DNA of 64,000 nucleotides from Aristolochia californica (Eukaryota; Streptophyta; Magnoliopsida; Piperales; Aristolochiaceae). Positions 32,580-45,145 of the stretch are shown here, one piece after another. Location of the stretch: assembly GCA_029961685.1 (NCBI GenBank), contig JARWKL010000004.1, forward strand, positions 33,906,114-33,970,113, in the 5' to 3' direction. The position numbers and the translations under genes were made by a program. Position 1 is the first letter of the stretch; the number at the start of each line of letters is the position of its first letter. The notes below the pieces were generated by a model. That model worked only from the letters and a program-made list of their open reading frames with translations, was not told the DNA's origin and did no database searches.

Positions 32580-33185
32580 TGTTGAGGACTCAATAGCTAA
32601 ATGAGTCACCCAAAGGAGGCGCCAATGACTCACTGAGTTAATTACTTTTACTTTCATATTTTATATTACTTTTAAGTATATTTTTCATTAAGTATTTAAG
32701 GCTACATGCCGCATGGGCAGATTTGTAGTTATGAAACCTTAAACTCTAATGACATCAAACCCTATTGAGAGGTTAAAGGAATGAAGAAAAGGAAAGTATT
32801 GATTTTTAGGTTAAATAGGTTTTAAGAGTTCTCCTTGATGAGCTCTAGGTCTAGGTTCCCTCTTGAATCTGAATTCTTTTCTACCCTTTTTTTTATCTCT
32901 ATTGCTCCCTACAACATTACTGAGAGAGAGGAGGCTCCTATTTTGAATTTCTGTGAACAACAAGAGGATAAAAATCCTCGCTTTTCCATGAAGAACAAGA
33001 GGGTTCTCACCCTCTCAGCTTAGACCAGCAAGGGGGCATTGAATCTTCCTTTTTCGAGTTCCATAACAGGTTCCAATACCTCTTACAGAGAGCAGCAGCA
33101 CCTACCAATGCTGAATTCGTTTTTCTCACTCTAAATTTATCACTCCCATGCTGAGTTACTAGATCCATGGCTAGGGACCATAACA
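32580..33185 (+). repeat. Gyp2 5' LTR (606 bp)
   Basis: TGTTGAGGACTCAATAGC to GGGACCATAACA. The gag ATG at 33167 is inside it. Confidence 0.9.
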
Positions 33186-34660
33186 ATGTGGTATCAGATC
33201 AGGGTAACACGGGGGAGCGCAGCAATAGTGAGTTAAAAGAATTGTTGATCAGAGGGCAGTAGGCATAGGTAGAAAATGAAAGGAAGTTTGCTCTAATCAT
33301 GGAGAAGTTGGAACAACTTCCAAATATGAATCTTCAGATCGATAGACTTCTGGAATGATGGAAAATATTATGGCTGGAAGGAACTCTACCCTGGAACAAA
33401 GAGGAGAGGGCAACTAGCACAACAGAGGGGGAGACCAATTTGCAAGGCGCACTACCTTTCCTACCCAGACTGAAAATTTCAACCAGGGAGGAGGCACCAT
33501 ACCTAGGTATACAAAATTAGATTTTCCTACTTTTATTGGGTCAAACGACCCCTTGATTTGGTTACATATGTGTGAAAAAAAATTTATCCGTCAAAGAACA
33601 TCAGAAATTGATAAGGTGGGACTAGCCGCCTTCCACCTGCTCGATGAAGCACAACTTTGGTTTCATCAAGTAGAATTGGATAGATTGGTGCTGGATTGGG
33701 AAGAGTTTAAAGAATTATGTGCTATACGGTTCGGACCTCCAGCCCACATAAACCCCTTGGAGGATTTGGTGTTGTTACGACAAACTGGGCTAATAGAACT
33801 ATATCAAAAACAGTTTCAAGAAAAATTGGCACGAGCCAGCCGGATGGTTCGCATAGACCAGCAGGTCAGTTTATTTACAGCTGGCCTTAATGAGTCATTA
33901 AGGTTAGAGGTGGAACTCCACGTACCTGTTGACTTAGCTCGAGCAATGAATTTAGCTCGCGCACTAGAAACTGGACAAAAAGTTCAAAATAAGAGGACAA
34001 CTTGGCAAGGGGATCGGAACACTTACATTAGTTGGCAAGGGAGGCGCAACACTACCCTCAGATAACTTTCCCAGCAGAACAACAGGCCATAAATAATTCC
34101 ATTACTACTGTTGCAGCAGATACATGGCCCAGCAACCCACCCGCCCAGTATATTAAAAAATTAACTAGTTTGGAGATGGCTGACCGCAAGGCAAAGAACT
34201 TATGTTACAAGTGTGATGAGCCATATTGAGCAGTCCATCAGTGTAAACGCTTGTTCAGGTTAAAAGTCGATGAAATCACATAACCAGAACAGAGTGATGA
34301 TACTACTGAGGAAGATGCACCAGAAATCTCTCTAGATGCCATTACCGACCAGAAATCTTCCAAACCTATGCAAGTCAGGACTCGGGTGATGGACTAGGAC
34401 CTTGTCAGTCTTGTGGATTCGGGAAGTACACATAATTTTCTCAGTTTAATAGCTACTCAACACCTTCAACTATAGATTCTTCCACACCAAACAGCCATGG
34501 TTTCGGTTGCCAATGGAGAGAAAGTTCCTAGCTATGGCATCAACAAAGCAGTAAACTTCTCAATTGGTATGACTTTCTTTCATTCAGAATTTTTTGTCAT
34601 ACCTTTAGGTGGGTTCGATATGGTATTGCATATTAAATGGTTGCAAACCTTAAGCCCTAT
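33167..34660 (+). pseudogene. Gyp2 gag, zinc knuckle and protease (broken)
   Basis: MARDHNNVVSDQGNTGER runs from the LTR through the primer-binding site to a stop near 33260. Retrotrans_gag sequence is open at 33553-34065 (LLDEAQLWFHQVELDRL). The knuckle CYKCDEPY is followed by a stop, then VHQCKRLF (about 34204-34256). The protease segment SLVDSGSTHNFLSL is at about 34408-34450. Confidence 0.88.
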
Positions 34661-34699
34661 TTTATGGGACTTTACTGCTTTAACTATGAGTTTTGAAAT

Positions 34700-36130
34700 G
34701 GGGGGACGTCAAGTACTATTACAGGGTAGTCAAGTTGACAAGCCACATCACATTCATACGCTTCACAGACAGGACAATCCGGACAGCACTATAGATCATC
34801 TCTTAGATGAATTCTCAGACATGTTCCAAGAGCCCTCGAGGTTGACCATTGGATATGTTTAAAACAGGGCTCAAATGTGGTGGTGGTTTGACCTTATCGG
34901 TATCCACACCTTCAGAAAGATGAAATAGAAAGACAGTGCCAAGCCATGCTGCAACAAGGCCTTATTCGCAGCAGCCGTTTTCCATTTTCTTCACCTGTCC
35001 TCCTCGTTAAGAAACATGATGGTACATGGAAATTTTGTGTCGATTATCGTCATTTGAATGAACAAACTATGAAAGAAAAGTTCCCTATTGCTGTGGTTGA
35101 GGAGCTTCTATATGAATTACATGGGTCATGGGTATTCACCAAATTGGACTTGCGCTCTAGATATCATCAAATTTGTATGCATCCAGACGACATCAAGAAA
35201 TATGCCTTCCGCACTCATCAAGGCCATTATGAATTTGTGGTCATGCCATTTGGGTTATCCAACGCACCATCCACCTTCCATGCGTTAATGAACAAGGTAT
35301 TCCTCAACCATATCCGCAAATTTGTACTTTTTTGTTTTATGACATACTCATTTACAACCAATCTGGAACTAAGCATTTAGAGTATTTAAGAGTGGTATTT
35401 CAATTGTTATGTGCACATCAGCTATATTTAAAGAAATCTAAATGCTCTTTTGTGACATCCCATGTGGCCTATCTAGGCCATATTATTTCCCATGATGGGG
35501 TCAAGGTTGATTCTGAAAAAACTCAAGCTATTGCCGATTGGCCGCAACCTATGAATACCTCTGCTTTGAGAGGGTTTTTGGGATTAGTAGGATATTACTT
35601 AAATGTTATCTAGAATTATGGACCATTAGCAGAACCATTGACAAGCCTCCTCAAGAAAAATTCCTTTATTTGGAATGACCAGGCAACACAGTCCTTCACA
35701 TGTCTCAAATTAGCTCTTGCATCCGCACCAGTTCTACAACTTCCCCATTTTGAAGATTTATTTGAGGACAAGTGTGACGCATCCGGTGGTGGTATTGGGG
35801 CCATTCTACAATAGCACTTTCACCCTATTGCATATTTCTCTAGACAAATTGTAGAACGACATCACAAATTGGCAACATATGAACGCGAGTTAATCGGGTT
35901 GGCCAAAGTTGTCCAACATCGGTGACCTTAATTATGGGGCCATGTATTTCTCATTCTCACTGATTATTACAGTCTTAAATATTTGCTGCAGCAGCACCTC
36001 ATGACTTCTCCTCAACAACACTGGATTAGTAAATTGATGGGTTTTGACTTTACAGTGGAATACCGCGCTGGGCGGTTAAACAAGGCAGCCAACACCTTGT
36101 CACAACATTTGGAGAATCCACTGCTTCTCT
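34700..36130 (+). pseudogene. Gyp2 reverse transcriptase and RNase H (broken)
   Basis: Reads [35 protein letters not shown] and [17 protein letters not shown] at 34946-35330, then, after a frameshift, YLKKSKCSFVTSHVAYLGHI at about 35430-35490. RNase H follows with CDASGGGIGAIL near 35770-35810 and TSPQQHWISKLMGFDFTVEY near 36010-36065. Confidence 0.88.
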
Positions 36131-36159
36131 AAGCCATCAGCCAGCCTCGTTTTATTCTC

Positions 36160-36685
36160 TTAGACTTGGTAAAGGAGGAAAACACCAGCGATCCAGTCCT
36201 CCTAAATCTGCACACAAAAATTACAGAGGGGGCACTGGACTCTAGATGGTCCATTTGGGATTCTCTTATTTACAACAAATTGAGCTTATATGTACCACAC
36301 ACTTCAGAGTTAGTATCATCCATCGTATCTGCATACCATGATAGCACTCATGAAGGCATATAGAAAATATTGCATCACATTTGAGTGAATTTCTATTGGT
36401 AGGCCATGAAGACCTCTATTGCAACGTATGTAACATCTTGTCCTGTTTGTCAACGTAACAAGGCCGAACACTTAAGTCCAGCGGGTATTTTGCAGCCTCT
36501 TGCACTTCCTACACAAGTGTGGGCCGATATATCTATGGATTTCATCGAAGGTCTTCCACAGTCTTCCGACAAATCGGTATTATTTGTGGTGGTGGATAGG
36601 TTCTCCAAGTATGCTCACTTTATTTCCATGGCACACGCATATACTAAATCCCAAGTGGCCCAAATATTCCTAGAGCATATTGTTC
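36160..36685 (+). pseudogene. Gyp2 integrase, first part
   Basis: Zinc-binding HDSTHEG and CPVCQRNKAEHLSPAGI, then ADISMDFIEGLPQSSDKS and VVVDRFSKYAHF. Interrupted at 36685 by C3; the reading resumes at 38609. Confidence 0.9.
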
Positions 36686-37104
36686 TGTTAGAAGATGGGC
36701 TCCAACCCACACGACCAAGGAAAGCCCACATATCTAAGAGTATTATAATATGGGCCACATGACCAAGAAAGGCCCACAAGATGGGCCCAAGGATCCACCA
36801 TGATTACCATGGGGTGGCATCCTTATCACATAAGTTGAAAGATCAAGAAGGACTCACAAAGGCATCTTTATCTTATGGTCACATCTTAGATGAGTTCTAG
36901 TTTGAGTTATGTTTGTCTTTTATCCATAGTGAGTTATTTAATTATACCAGTACTTATCTTTAAGAGTTAGAGTTTGGGTGTAATTGGGACAAAGGTAGTT
37001 TTATTGTAACTGGACTCTACTACCTTCCTCTATTATAAATAGAGGTTCATGTACTCTGATTATAATACGTCAATGAAGTATTTTTATTTTCCATAAATTC
37101 AACA
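36686..37104 (+). repeat. C3 5' LTR
   Basis: TGTTAGAAGATGGG to AAATTCAACA, 419 bp. Confidence 0.92.
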
Positions 37105-37677
37105 TGGTATCAGAGCAGGTTCTATGAGTTGACTTGGTCAACCCATAGAGATAATGAGATCCTTTTCTCTAAACCCTAAACTCTATGTCTAGGTTCGTAG
37201 TTATTTTTTTTCAATCCCTACACCTGTAGTTTACTTTGCGTTTTCAACTTAATACTGAGATTTTCATATTACAAAATATATATTGATGGAAAGATATTCG
37301 AGTCTACTTTCCAAAAAAAAATAATCTTTGGTTCAAGCTGGGATCATTGCCATTACCTCCCAGCTTGAGGAGGAGAACTAGAAGAAGTACATGAAAGAGG
37401 TATTTTATTCCATATGTAATTAATAAGTTTATGTGACCAAAATATTCAAGAAAGGGGGAGCACAAAAGATGAGGCTTCTGCATCTAAGAAAAAATATTTA
37501 TATCGGATCATGATTATTTCACGGGTCCTTCTACAAGGTTTATTATTTTGGTTCATTTTATATGTGTTGGAAGATGGTTGCGTTATATTGCAGCTGCTAC
37601 TATTATGTCTCTTTAGATGAGACATTATTATTGAAAAAGAGGTGGCCTCATTAGCTTTTTCCATACCAAAGTTTATT

Positions 37678-37815
37678 TGACTCTAAAAAATATCACTGTT
37701 GGGACACCATGAGAGTAGGTGCCCAGATTCGGACACCATGATAAATTTAACTCTCAAAAAGATCACAGTTGGGATACCATGAGAGTCGGTGTCTAGATTG
37801 GGACACCATTATAAA
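37678..37815. repeat. Degenerate tandem repeat in the C3 interior
   Basis: Two to three copies of a segment with gttgggacaccatgagagt and cagattcggacaccatgata. It occupies the position of the 57-bp repeats of C1, just upstream of the purine tract. Confidence 0.6.
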
Positions 37816-38184
37816 TAAATCCACTACCCCCCTGTAATGGCTTTTATTACTCCTATCACTTGAGAGTCGTTGTTCTGTGGAGGGACACGATGGTGGACAC
37901 TTCAGAGAAATGCCGATGGCACACTACCTATAGAAGATGGAGTGTACCCTACATCCAGCAATAGGACTGGAGTTTGGAGCAATGTCTAACCGAGTAGGAG
38001 TGATTTTTACTCTCCCTTATATTATGCCAGCAGGACCTCATGGAAGGTAGCAACAGCGTGAAGGGGAGTGTTGGAAGATGAAGGCATATTGGAATATGTG
38101 CCATTTTATATTAAAAGAATTTATACATCATTTGCAACAAGTTGGGAGTTCATGATATTCTCTCACACCTAGCTTGAGGGGGAG

Positions 38185-38603
38185 TATTGGAAGATGGACT
38201 CCAGCCCTCACGATCAAGGAATGCCCGCATATCTAAGAGTATTATAACATGGGCCACACGACCAAGAAAGGCCCACCAGATGGGCCCAAGGACTTACCAT
38301 GATTACCACAAGCTGGCATCCTTATCACATAAGTTGGAAGAGCAAGAAGGACTCAGAAAGACATCTTTATCTTATGGTCACGTCCTAGAAGAGTTCTAGT
38401 TTGAGTTATGTTTGTCTTTTATCCATATCGAGTTATTTAATTATGCTAGGACTTATCTTTAAGAGTTAGAGTTTGGGTGTAATAGGGACAAAGGTAGTTT
38501 TATTGTAATTGGACTCTACTACCTTCCTCTATTATAAATAGAGGTTCATGTACTCTAATTATAATAAGTCAATGAAGTATTTTTCTTTTCCATAAATTCA
38601 ACA
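38185..38603 (+). repeat. C3 3' LTR
   Basis: TATTGGAAGATGG (first dinucleotide mutated) to AAATTCAACA, 419 bp. Confidence 0.92.
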
Positions 38604-38608
38604 TGTTC

Positions 38609-39488
38609 GTTTAAATGGCATTCCAGAATCGATTGTCAGTGATCGTGATGTGGTCTTTACCAGCACTTTTTGGAGGGAACTTTTTCGTCTGTGGCACCAA
38701 GTTGAAATTCTCATCATCCTATCATCCTCAAACAGGTGGCCAAACAGAGGTGGTTAACCACACTATGGAAATGTATCTCCGATGTCTTGTGGGAGATCGT
38801 CCTAAAAACTAGGTTCAATGGCTACCGTGGACTGAATATTGTTACAACACTTCCTTCCACACCGCCTTGCAGTCTACTCCCTTCAGTGTTCTATATGGAA
38901 GAGATCATCGTTGAATTCTCATATACTCCGTGCTCCACCCAAGTGGACTCTATTGATCAGGCACTAATTGAATGGGACAGGGTGCTACAGAATATTTTGG
39001 CTCGCCTTCTCAAAGCACAAGTTCATATGAAGGACTTCTATGACAAGGGACACATGGATATTTCATACAAGGAAGGGGACTACTTATTGTCACGACTCCA
39101 ACCTCACCGACAACACTCAATTTCTGGCCAACAACGTAATAAACTTTCCCCAAAGTACTTTGGGTCATTCTCTATTATTCAACGAGTTGGGCCAGTCGCC
39201 TATCAACTGCAACTTCCCACCACGGCCAAACTTCATGATGTGTTCCATGTCTCCCTACTTAAAACCTTTCAGGGCTCACCCCCTCCTTCCAACCCGTCAC
39301 TTCCTCCACTAGACAATAGATGGATTATTCTACTCCAGTGATCGTATTGCGTGCCCGCCTTATTCATGACCAGTGGGAGATTCTAGTCCAATGGAAGGAC
39401 ACCAAACCAGTAGCTGCTACATGGGAGCAGTTGGCCAACGTCAAGTAGGTCTACCCAACTTATGAGCAAGCTCTTTCTCCAAGGCGGG
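38609..39488 (+). pseudogene. Gyp2 integrase (second part) and chromodomain-like tail
   Basis: Continues the integrase after C3 with [20 protein letters not shown] (about 38705-38765). Later parts read [14 protein letters not shown] (about 39236-39277) and ATWEQLANV (about 39418-39445). Stops and frameshifts are present. Confidence 0.87.
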
Positions 39489-40120
39489 TGTTGAGGACTC
39501 GATAGCTAACCGAGTCACCCAAAGGAGGCGACAATGACTCACTAAGTTAATTAATTTTATGTTCATATTTTATATTGCTTTTAAGTATATTTTTCATTAA
39601 GTATTTATAGCTACATGTCGTAGGGGCAAAACTGTAATTATGAAATCCTAAACTCTAATGGCGTCAAACCCTATTTAGAGGGTAAATAAATAAAAACAGG
39701 CAAGTATTGATTTTTAGGTTAAACATGGTTTAAGAGTTCTCCTTGACGAGCTCTAGGGTTTGGAGTTCTCCTTGACAAACTCTAGGTATTGGTTCCCTCT
39801 TGAATCTGAATTATCTTCTACCCTTTTTTATCTCTATTGTTCCCTACAGCATTACCGAGAGAGAGGAGGCTCCTATTTTGAATTTCCGTGAACCACAAGA
39901 CGATAAAAATCCTCTCTTTTCTATGAAGAACAAGAGGGTTCTCACCCTCTCAGTCGAGCCTAGCAAGGGGGCATTGAATCTTCCTTTTCCATGTTCCATA
40001 AGAGCTTCCAATACCTCTTACCGAGAGCAGCAACACCTACCAGTGCTGAATTCGTTTTTGTCACTTTAGATTCATCACTCCCATGCAGAGTTACTAGATC
40101 CATGGCTAGGGGCCATAACA
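39489..40120 (+). repeat. Gyp2 3' LTR (632 bp)
   Basis: TGTTGAGGACTCGATAGC to GGCCATAACA. Slightly longer than the 5' LTR because a segment with gagttctccttgac is repeated near 39735-39785. Confidence 0.9.
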
Positions 40121-41291
40121 CCCGCTTGTGCCGTTTAATGAAGATATTACTCAACCCCCTGAAGCACCGGTCATCCCCTCACCTGTGGAGTTGTCCGATC
40201 CACCTAAGGTAAGTCTTTCTCCTCCTCCCATGTTTGGGCCTGAATTTGATACTCTGCCTATTGCATTACGAAAGGAAACCCGTTCTTGTACTACATCTCA
40301 TCCAATTGCCAATTTTATATCTTCTCATCGCTTATCTTCTAAGTGTGTTTAGTTTCTTGCTTCTCTTTCATTTGTTTCCATACCACAATCCTATCAAGAG
40401 GCCCTAAAGCATCCAGGATAGAAGGCGGCTATGGATGAAGACATACATGCATTATATGAAATCAAACAAGGACATTGGCATCACTCCCAAAAAGGAAAAG
40501 ACCAGTTGGTTGCAGATGGGTTTTTTCGGTGAAACACAACCCAGATGGGTCAGTTGCTTGCCATAAAGCATGCTTGGTTGCAAAAGGCTATACTCAATAC
40601 TATGGGATAGATTATGAAGAGATTTTCTTTCCGGTTGCAAAACTGAACTCGGTACGTATCATCCTCTCTATTGCTTCTAACTCATCTTGGCCAGTATATA
40701 AGCTCGATGTAAAAAATACATTTTTAAATGATGATATACACAAAGAAATTTATATGGCCCAACCACCAGGATATGTGGTTGAGGGGGAGTGTGTATGCCA
40801 ATTAAAGAAATCTTTATATGGGCTTAAACAGCCCTTCGAGCCTGGTTTGATAAATTAAGTCAAGCGCTTCTATGATTTGGTTTTCATCGGTGCTCGTTTG
40901 ATTAGGCAGTATATGTTAAAGATACTATCAAAGGGAAGATATTATTGGCCGTGTATGTTGATGAGATCATCTTGACTGGGAATGATGCTCATAGTATACA
41001 AGAAGTGAAGAATATGATATGTCAAGAGTTCAATACTAAAGATTTGGGTAAGCTCAAATATTTTCTGGGTATAGAAGTTCTTCAGTCAAACCATGGAATA
41101 GTATTGTCTCAAAGAAAATATATCTTGGATCTTTTTGAAGAAACAAGAATGAAGGGATGTAGACCAGTTGATACACCTATGGACGCAAATGAAAATTTTT
41201 GTGCTACAATTGGAGAAGATGTTGACACTGGCAAATATCAAAGACTTGTGGGAAAATTGATCTATCTCATGGTAACTAGGGCAGATATATC
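40121..41291 (+). pseudogene. C2 copia reverse transcriptase (broken)
   Basis: Linker sequence PEAPVIPSPVELSDPP, then RT: GCRWVFSVKHNPDGSV near 40495, KLDVKNTFLNDDIHKEIYMA near 40700-40760, SLYGLKQP near 40808, the catalytic-region AVYVDEIILTGND near 40945-40985 (second D of the usual YVDD replaced by E), and YFLGIEVLQSNHGIVLSQ near 41060. Stops and frame changes lie near 40857. Confidence 0.87.
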
Positions 41292-42119
41292 TGTTATGGT
41301 CCCTGGCCATGGATCAAGTAACTCGACGTGGGATTGATGAATCCAGCATTGTAGGAGAGTTGCTGCTCTCAGTAAGGTGTAAAAGAGTCTCCTTTCTACA
41401 GCTAGATTGTTGTTCTCGGTAAGGGTTGAGAAACCCTTGTTGCTCTCAGATAGGAAGGGATGGACCCTGATTCCTCACTGCTGAGAGAGGTTAGGACCCT
41501 CTTGGCTTATTGCTACTGCTCACAGCTGAGAGGGGTTTGGTGTCCCTAACCCTGATCCTCGCTGGATTAGAGGCTGAAGCACCTCTCTTATGGGTTGCTC
41601 TCGGTATGGGGTTGGAAAGCCCCTACCCTTGTTCAGAAAGAGGGAGAGAAGCCCCCACTTGCTGTTGTGGACGGAGGAGAGGCTATAGCCACTGATTGAG
41701 CTCGTAAAAAGGGAACAAATCTTCCTTCTTTGTCTCGGTAAGAACAATACAAAATAGAATTCAAGAAGGAAAGAATAACCTCAGATTCAAGAGAGAACTC
41801 ATATTCAAGAGAGAAATTGTACCTGGAGCTCATCAAGGAGACCTCCCAAACCATAGAGTTCATCAAGGAGAACTCCAAACCTTGTTTAACCTAAGTCAAT
41901 GTTTGCCTTTCTTCCATTCCTTTACCCTCTAAATAGGATTTGACGTCATTAGAGTTTAGGGCTTAAAAATGATAATTCTGCCCCTGCGGCATGTACCCTT
42001 AAATACTTAATGACAGACTGTACTTAAAAGCAATATAAAATATGAAATTAAAATTAATTAACTCAGTGAATCATTGACACCTCCTTTGGGTGACTCGGTG
42101 GGCTATTTAGTCCTCAACA
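41292..42119 (-). mobile_element. Solo LTR of a Gyp2-like element (828 bp)
   Basis: On the minus strand it runs TGTTGAGGACTAAATAGC to GGGACCATAACA. The TSD ATATC flanks it at 41287-41291 and 42120-42124. No internal sequence remains. Such solo LTRs arise by recombination between the two LTRs. The copia RT of C2 continues on both sides. Confidence 0.92.
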
Positions 42120-42240
42120 ATATCATATGTTGTGAGCGTGGTAAGTCAATTCATGCACAAACCACAAATTACTCATTGGCAAGCATTGGAGAGGATACTA
42201 CGATACTTAAAAGGCGCTCTAGGAAGAGGATTGTCCCTTG
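42120..42240 (+). pseudogene. C2 copia RT, terminal readable part
   Basis: Reads QFMHKPQITHWQALERILRY, the conserved segment downstream of copia RT, after the solo LTR. Similarity ends near 42240. Confidence 0.82.
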
Positions 42241-42376
42241 ACGCATTCTCTCATTCCCTTAATCCAAACTCTCCTCTCTAATGTCCTTCTCCTTTCTCCC
42301 TCTTCTCTCTCTTCTCTCTTTCTTCTTCCACATTAACCTAGAGTCATTCTCATGGAGTGCTAACTTCTATAGGCTG
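42241..42376. other. Pyrimidine-rich unassigned stretch
   Basis: CT-rich low-complexity sequence at about 42270-42335 between the end of C2 and the C4 LTR. No gene seen. Confidence 0.5.
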
Positions 42377-42626
42377 TGTTGATTTTCAAGACTCCATGGA
42401 TTAGGTCATAGACAAAAAGAGAGAGGGACTCATTGAGCGAAAACAAGAGGAAGAAGAAGTTTTGGACTTATATCCTAACTCTTCCCCTAAAGCTCAATTT
42501 ATAGATTAATCAAACTAAAATATTACAATTATAACCATGGAACTTTAACCTAATTACATCAATCATGATTATCCAAATCTACATAAATCAAGGGAAGATA
42601 GATCAATTACATTAATTAAGAAGATT

Positions 42627-42745
42627 TGCCAAATCTTCCAACTCATGTGATAAGGATTCCAGCTCGTGCCAAATCTTCCAACTCATGTCATAAGGATTCT
42701 AGCTCGTGTCAAATCTTCCAACTCATGTGATAAGGATTCCAGCTC
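42627..42745. repeat. About 40-bp tandem repeat, three copies, in the C4 3' LTR
   Basis: Unit aaatcttccaactcatgtga followed by taaggattccagctcgtg, three times with few changes. Confidence 0.85.
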
Positions 42746-42918
42746 GTGTGATGACTCATCATGCCACCTCATGTGATCATGGTGGGTCCCACCAGCTCCT
42801 GTGATCATTGTCAGTCCATATCTTATGGGCTTGGGTCCATCTTCCAACACTCTTGGATATGTGGGCCTTCCTTGGTCAGTTGAACTTGGGCCCATTTTCC
42901 AACACTCTCCCTCAAGCT

Positions 42919-44690
42919 AGGGGTGAAAGAACATCATGAACTCTGAGCTTGCTGCAAATGGTGTATAAGATATTCTTTTATAAAATAGCAGTCCTCCATA
43001 TCTTCCAACACTCCCTCTCACGCTGGCAGTCTCTTCCATGAGGCCAAGTTGGCATAAGATTAGTAAAATCACTCCAAGCCGAATAACATTGCTCCATACT
43101 CTAGTCATAACCCATGTTGGATGTAGGCCACACTCCTATCTTCTTTAGGTAGTGGGTCTATATTCAATGCTCATAAGTGTAATAAAACTCCTCCATCACC
43201 GTGTCTCAACCCTAGACATCGACTCTCAAGTGGTAGGAGTAATAAATGTCAATTAAGGGGGATAACGGGTAATTACTGGATAGATAATATTCTAAGGCCA
43301 CCTTGGCTTTCGTCATCCATCAGAATAGCTAATGCTGATAAAAATCAGCAACTGAGAAGTCCTTCTTCAATAATAATATCTCATCCAAAGAGACACAATA
43401 ACAGTAGCTAAAATGGGTTTGGGCCCATATAACACGAACCAAAATAATAAAAATCCTTGTAAAAGGACCCATAAAATAATGTGATGCGAGTATCTATACC
43501 AAATAATATGTTGACCAATGAATAGGCTGCCAATACTTCAAAATAATAATCCAGCGAGATAAAAAGAAGTGAGTCATACTGAGTCAAATAGTAGACCAAT
43601 ATAGCCAATTCTTGGAAGAAATATGTATAAAACATGGGTCCAAGATACGTATATCGAGATAAAAAATAAGCCAGTCGAGTCAGGTTGACCCAAATTGGGT
43701 TGACTCAGTCCGAGTTGGTTTGAGTTAACTTGGCAGACTAGAAGCCACGCTTCGGTTGGCAAGTTCATTGGGTTAACTCGGCCCAATCCGGGTTGCGGTA
43801 GAACAGGAATGGCCCGGTCCGAGTTGCGATAGAATAGGCGCGGCCCAAATTTAAGAAGTTTCCTAACTTAGGAAACATTAAATAAGGCAACAATGCCTTC
43901 TTCTTCCCTACAGTATCGGTAAATGAACTTCTACTTCTCCCCCTCGCTGAAAGACTCTTATGGACTCAGTACGGTGGTTCGTTAGTTCGAATTAGCACCT
44001 ATATTTTTTATGGAAATAGAGTTCTTGGCAGAGGAAATAATCCACTACCCAGAAACAGAAAATAGACTCTTAGAGTCATCTTCTCTGAGCGGCTCTGAAT
44101 AGAGAGGTAGTCGATAGAACAAGCAGCTCTTTGTCTTCCTCTCGGCGCCGAACAGAGTGGAATTTTAGGAAAAAATGTTGCAGAGCGGACTCTCGACAGA
44201 GTTGTCTTCTTTGACAATGGCAATGGGATAACTCAATGGAGTTTGGTGTCATCGTCTCTGGCAACAGCAATGGAGCTATCGCTCGAGAAAAACTAGTGAC
44301 CAAAAATAGTATGTGAATCTGGAAAATTGATTCGTCATCCAGAAATGGCAACACAGTGGTGCTGGTGATTGCCATGCAAAGTGGATAACTGAGGAAGATC
44401 AAATATGTTTTTGGAATCCAAGATCAAACCAAGAAGAAATATATTTTTTCAAAGATGACAGTAATAGAAGCTCCAAATGACGAGACTTTCGGAGGCCGGA
44501 TTGATGTTGTTGGAACATCATGCGAAGTTACCAGAAGAGGCTGAGCTTGAATAAAGCAGCGTCCATGCTGGCCTTTGGCTATCTCGGCCAAAAATCATAC
44601 ACACCTTCACGATTCCAATCCACAACCAACGTAACCTATACAAATTTCCAAAACATAAGAGGTACCGAAAGTTCAATGCCCCATGCCTTG
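42919..44690. other. C4 interior without recognised genes
   Basis: No retroviral domain is readable on either strand. The part near 42930-43380 resembles the right interior of C3. ORFs such as 44076-44402 (minus) show no family features. It may include captured 3' untranslated sequence downstream of the DnaJ-like gene (inference). Confidence 0.5.
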
Positions 44691-44693
44691 ATG

Positions 44694-45145
44694 TTACCAA
44701 CATTGATCTGTCTCCCACTATTTCTGCTAGTATCTCATATCATTCCGGTTAGATACAACACAGAAGTTGTGGTTGGTATCCCTCGATAAAAAGAACCACC
44801 CAATAGAGCGGTCAAATTGCACCCTCTCCGTCGGAGCCGATAGCGTGGTGTAGGCGTCATGAATCTATATGAAATCTTGACCATCCAAGACTTACGAGAT
44901 CGCATCAGGATGGAATCTCTTCCAAGGGTCCTATAAGCAGTTTTGATCTCAACCAGAGACGCCATCTCCTTCACTTTCAGGATCTCACAGAGGTTCGTTG
45001 TCCTTGGAGCTCAGATAATTCTAGCAACCGCAGAGACCACAATCGTCCTTCTTCTAGCTCTGGAAATATTCGTCAGATATCGGGACTTCGATGGATGAAC
45101 GGTCGGCAAACTTTGTCCAGCAGAAACGCCTAGGTTCACAAACAT
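44694..45145 (-). pseudogene. Captured DnaJ11-like (chloroplast J-protein) pseudogene
   Basis: From ATG 45145 the frame starts with a basic, serine-rich stretch like a plastid transit peptide and stops at an in-frame TGA. The same frame continues with LCEILKVKEMASLVEIKTAY (J-domain start). After a 1-base shift it reads RFHPDAIS with the HPD motif that stimulates Hsp70 ATPase, then IHDAYTTLSAPTERVQFDRS, and ends in WETDQCW plus TAA. That order and the about 150-codon length fit DnaJ11/J11 co-chaperones. It holds several stops and a frameshift, so it is non-functional. It lies between the LTRs of C4 in the same orientation. Confidence 0.85.

Larger units (their letters stand above)
36686..38603 (+). 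mobile_element. C3: complete 1.9-kb non-coding copia-type LTR element
   Basis: LTRs 36686-37104 and 38185-38603 are each 419 bp. The TSD TGTTC is at 36681-36685 and 38604-38608. The primer-binding site tggtatcagagc is at 37105-37116 and a purine tract agcttgagggggag precedes 38185. The 1080-bp interior has no protein domain. The shared LTR family suggests mobilisation by C2-type copia elements (inference). Confidence 0.93.
32580..40120 (+). mobile_element. Gyp2: full-length decayed Ty3/gypsy element
   Basis: The LTRs are 32580-33185 and 39489-40120. Flanking 5-mers are CCCGT and CCCGC (4 of 5). The primer-binding site tggtatcagatc is at 33189-33200. Gag, zinc knuckle, protease, RT, RNase H, integrase and chromodomain-like tail follow in gypsy order, with stops. 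It is inserted in C2, and C3 is inserted in its integrase. Its gag is the closest relative here of the TR-GAG gag. Confidence 0.92.
30484..42240 (+). mobile_element. C2: coding Ty1/copia element, truncated and twice interrupted
   Basis: From the shared LTR and its primer-binding site the element reads copia gag (31311-32256), integrase C-terminus (32257-32579), then, after Gyp2, the linker and RT (40121-41291), and after a solo LTR the end of RT (42120-42240). Protease and the integrase core are missing at an internal deletion near 32256. Similarity ends near 42240 and no right LTR is found. Confidence 0.85.
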
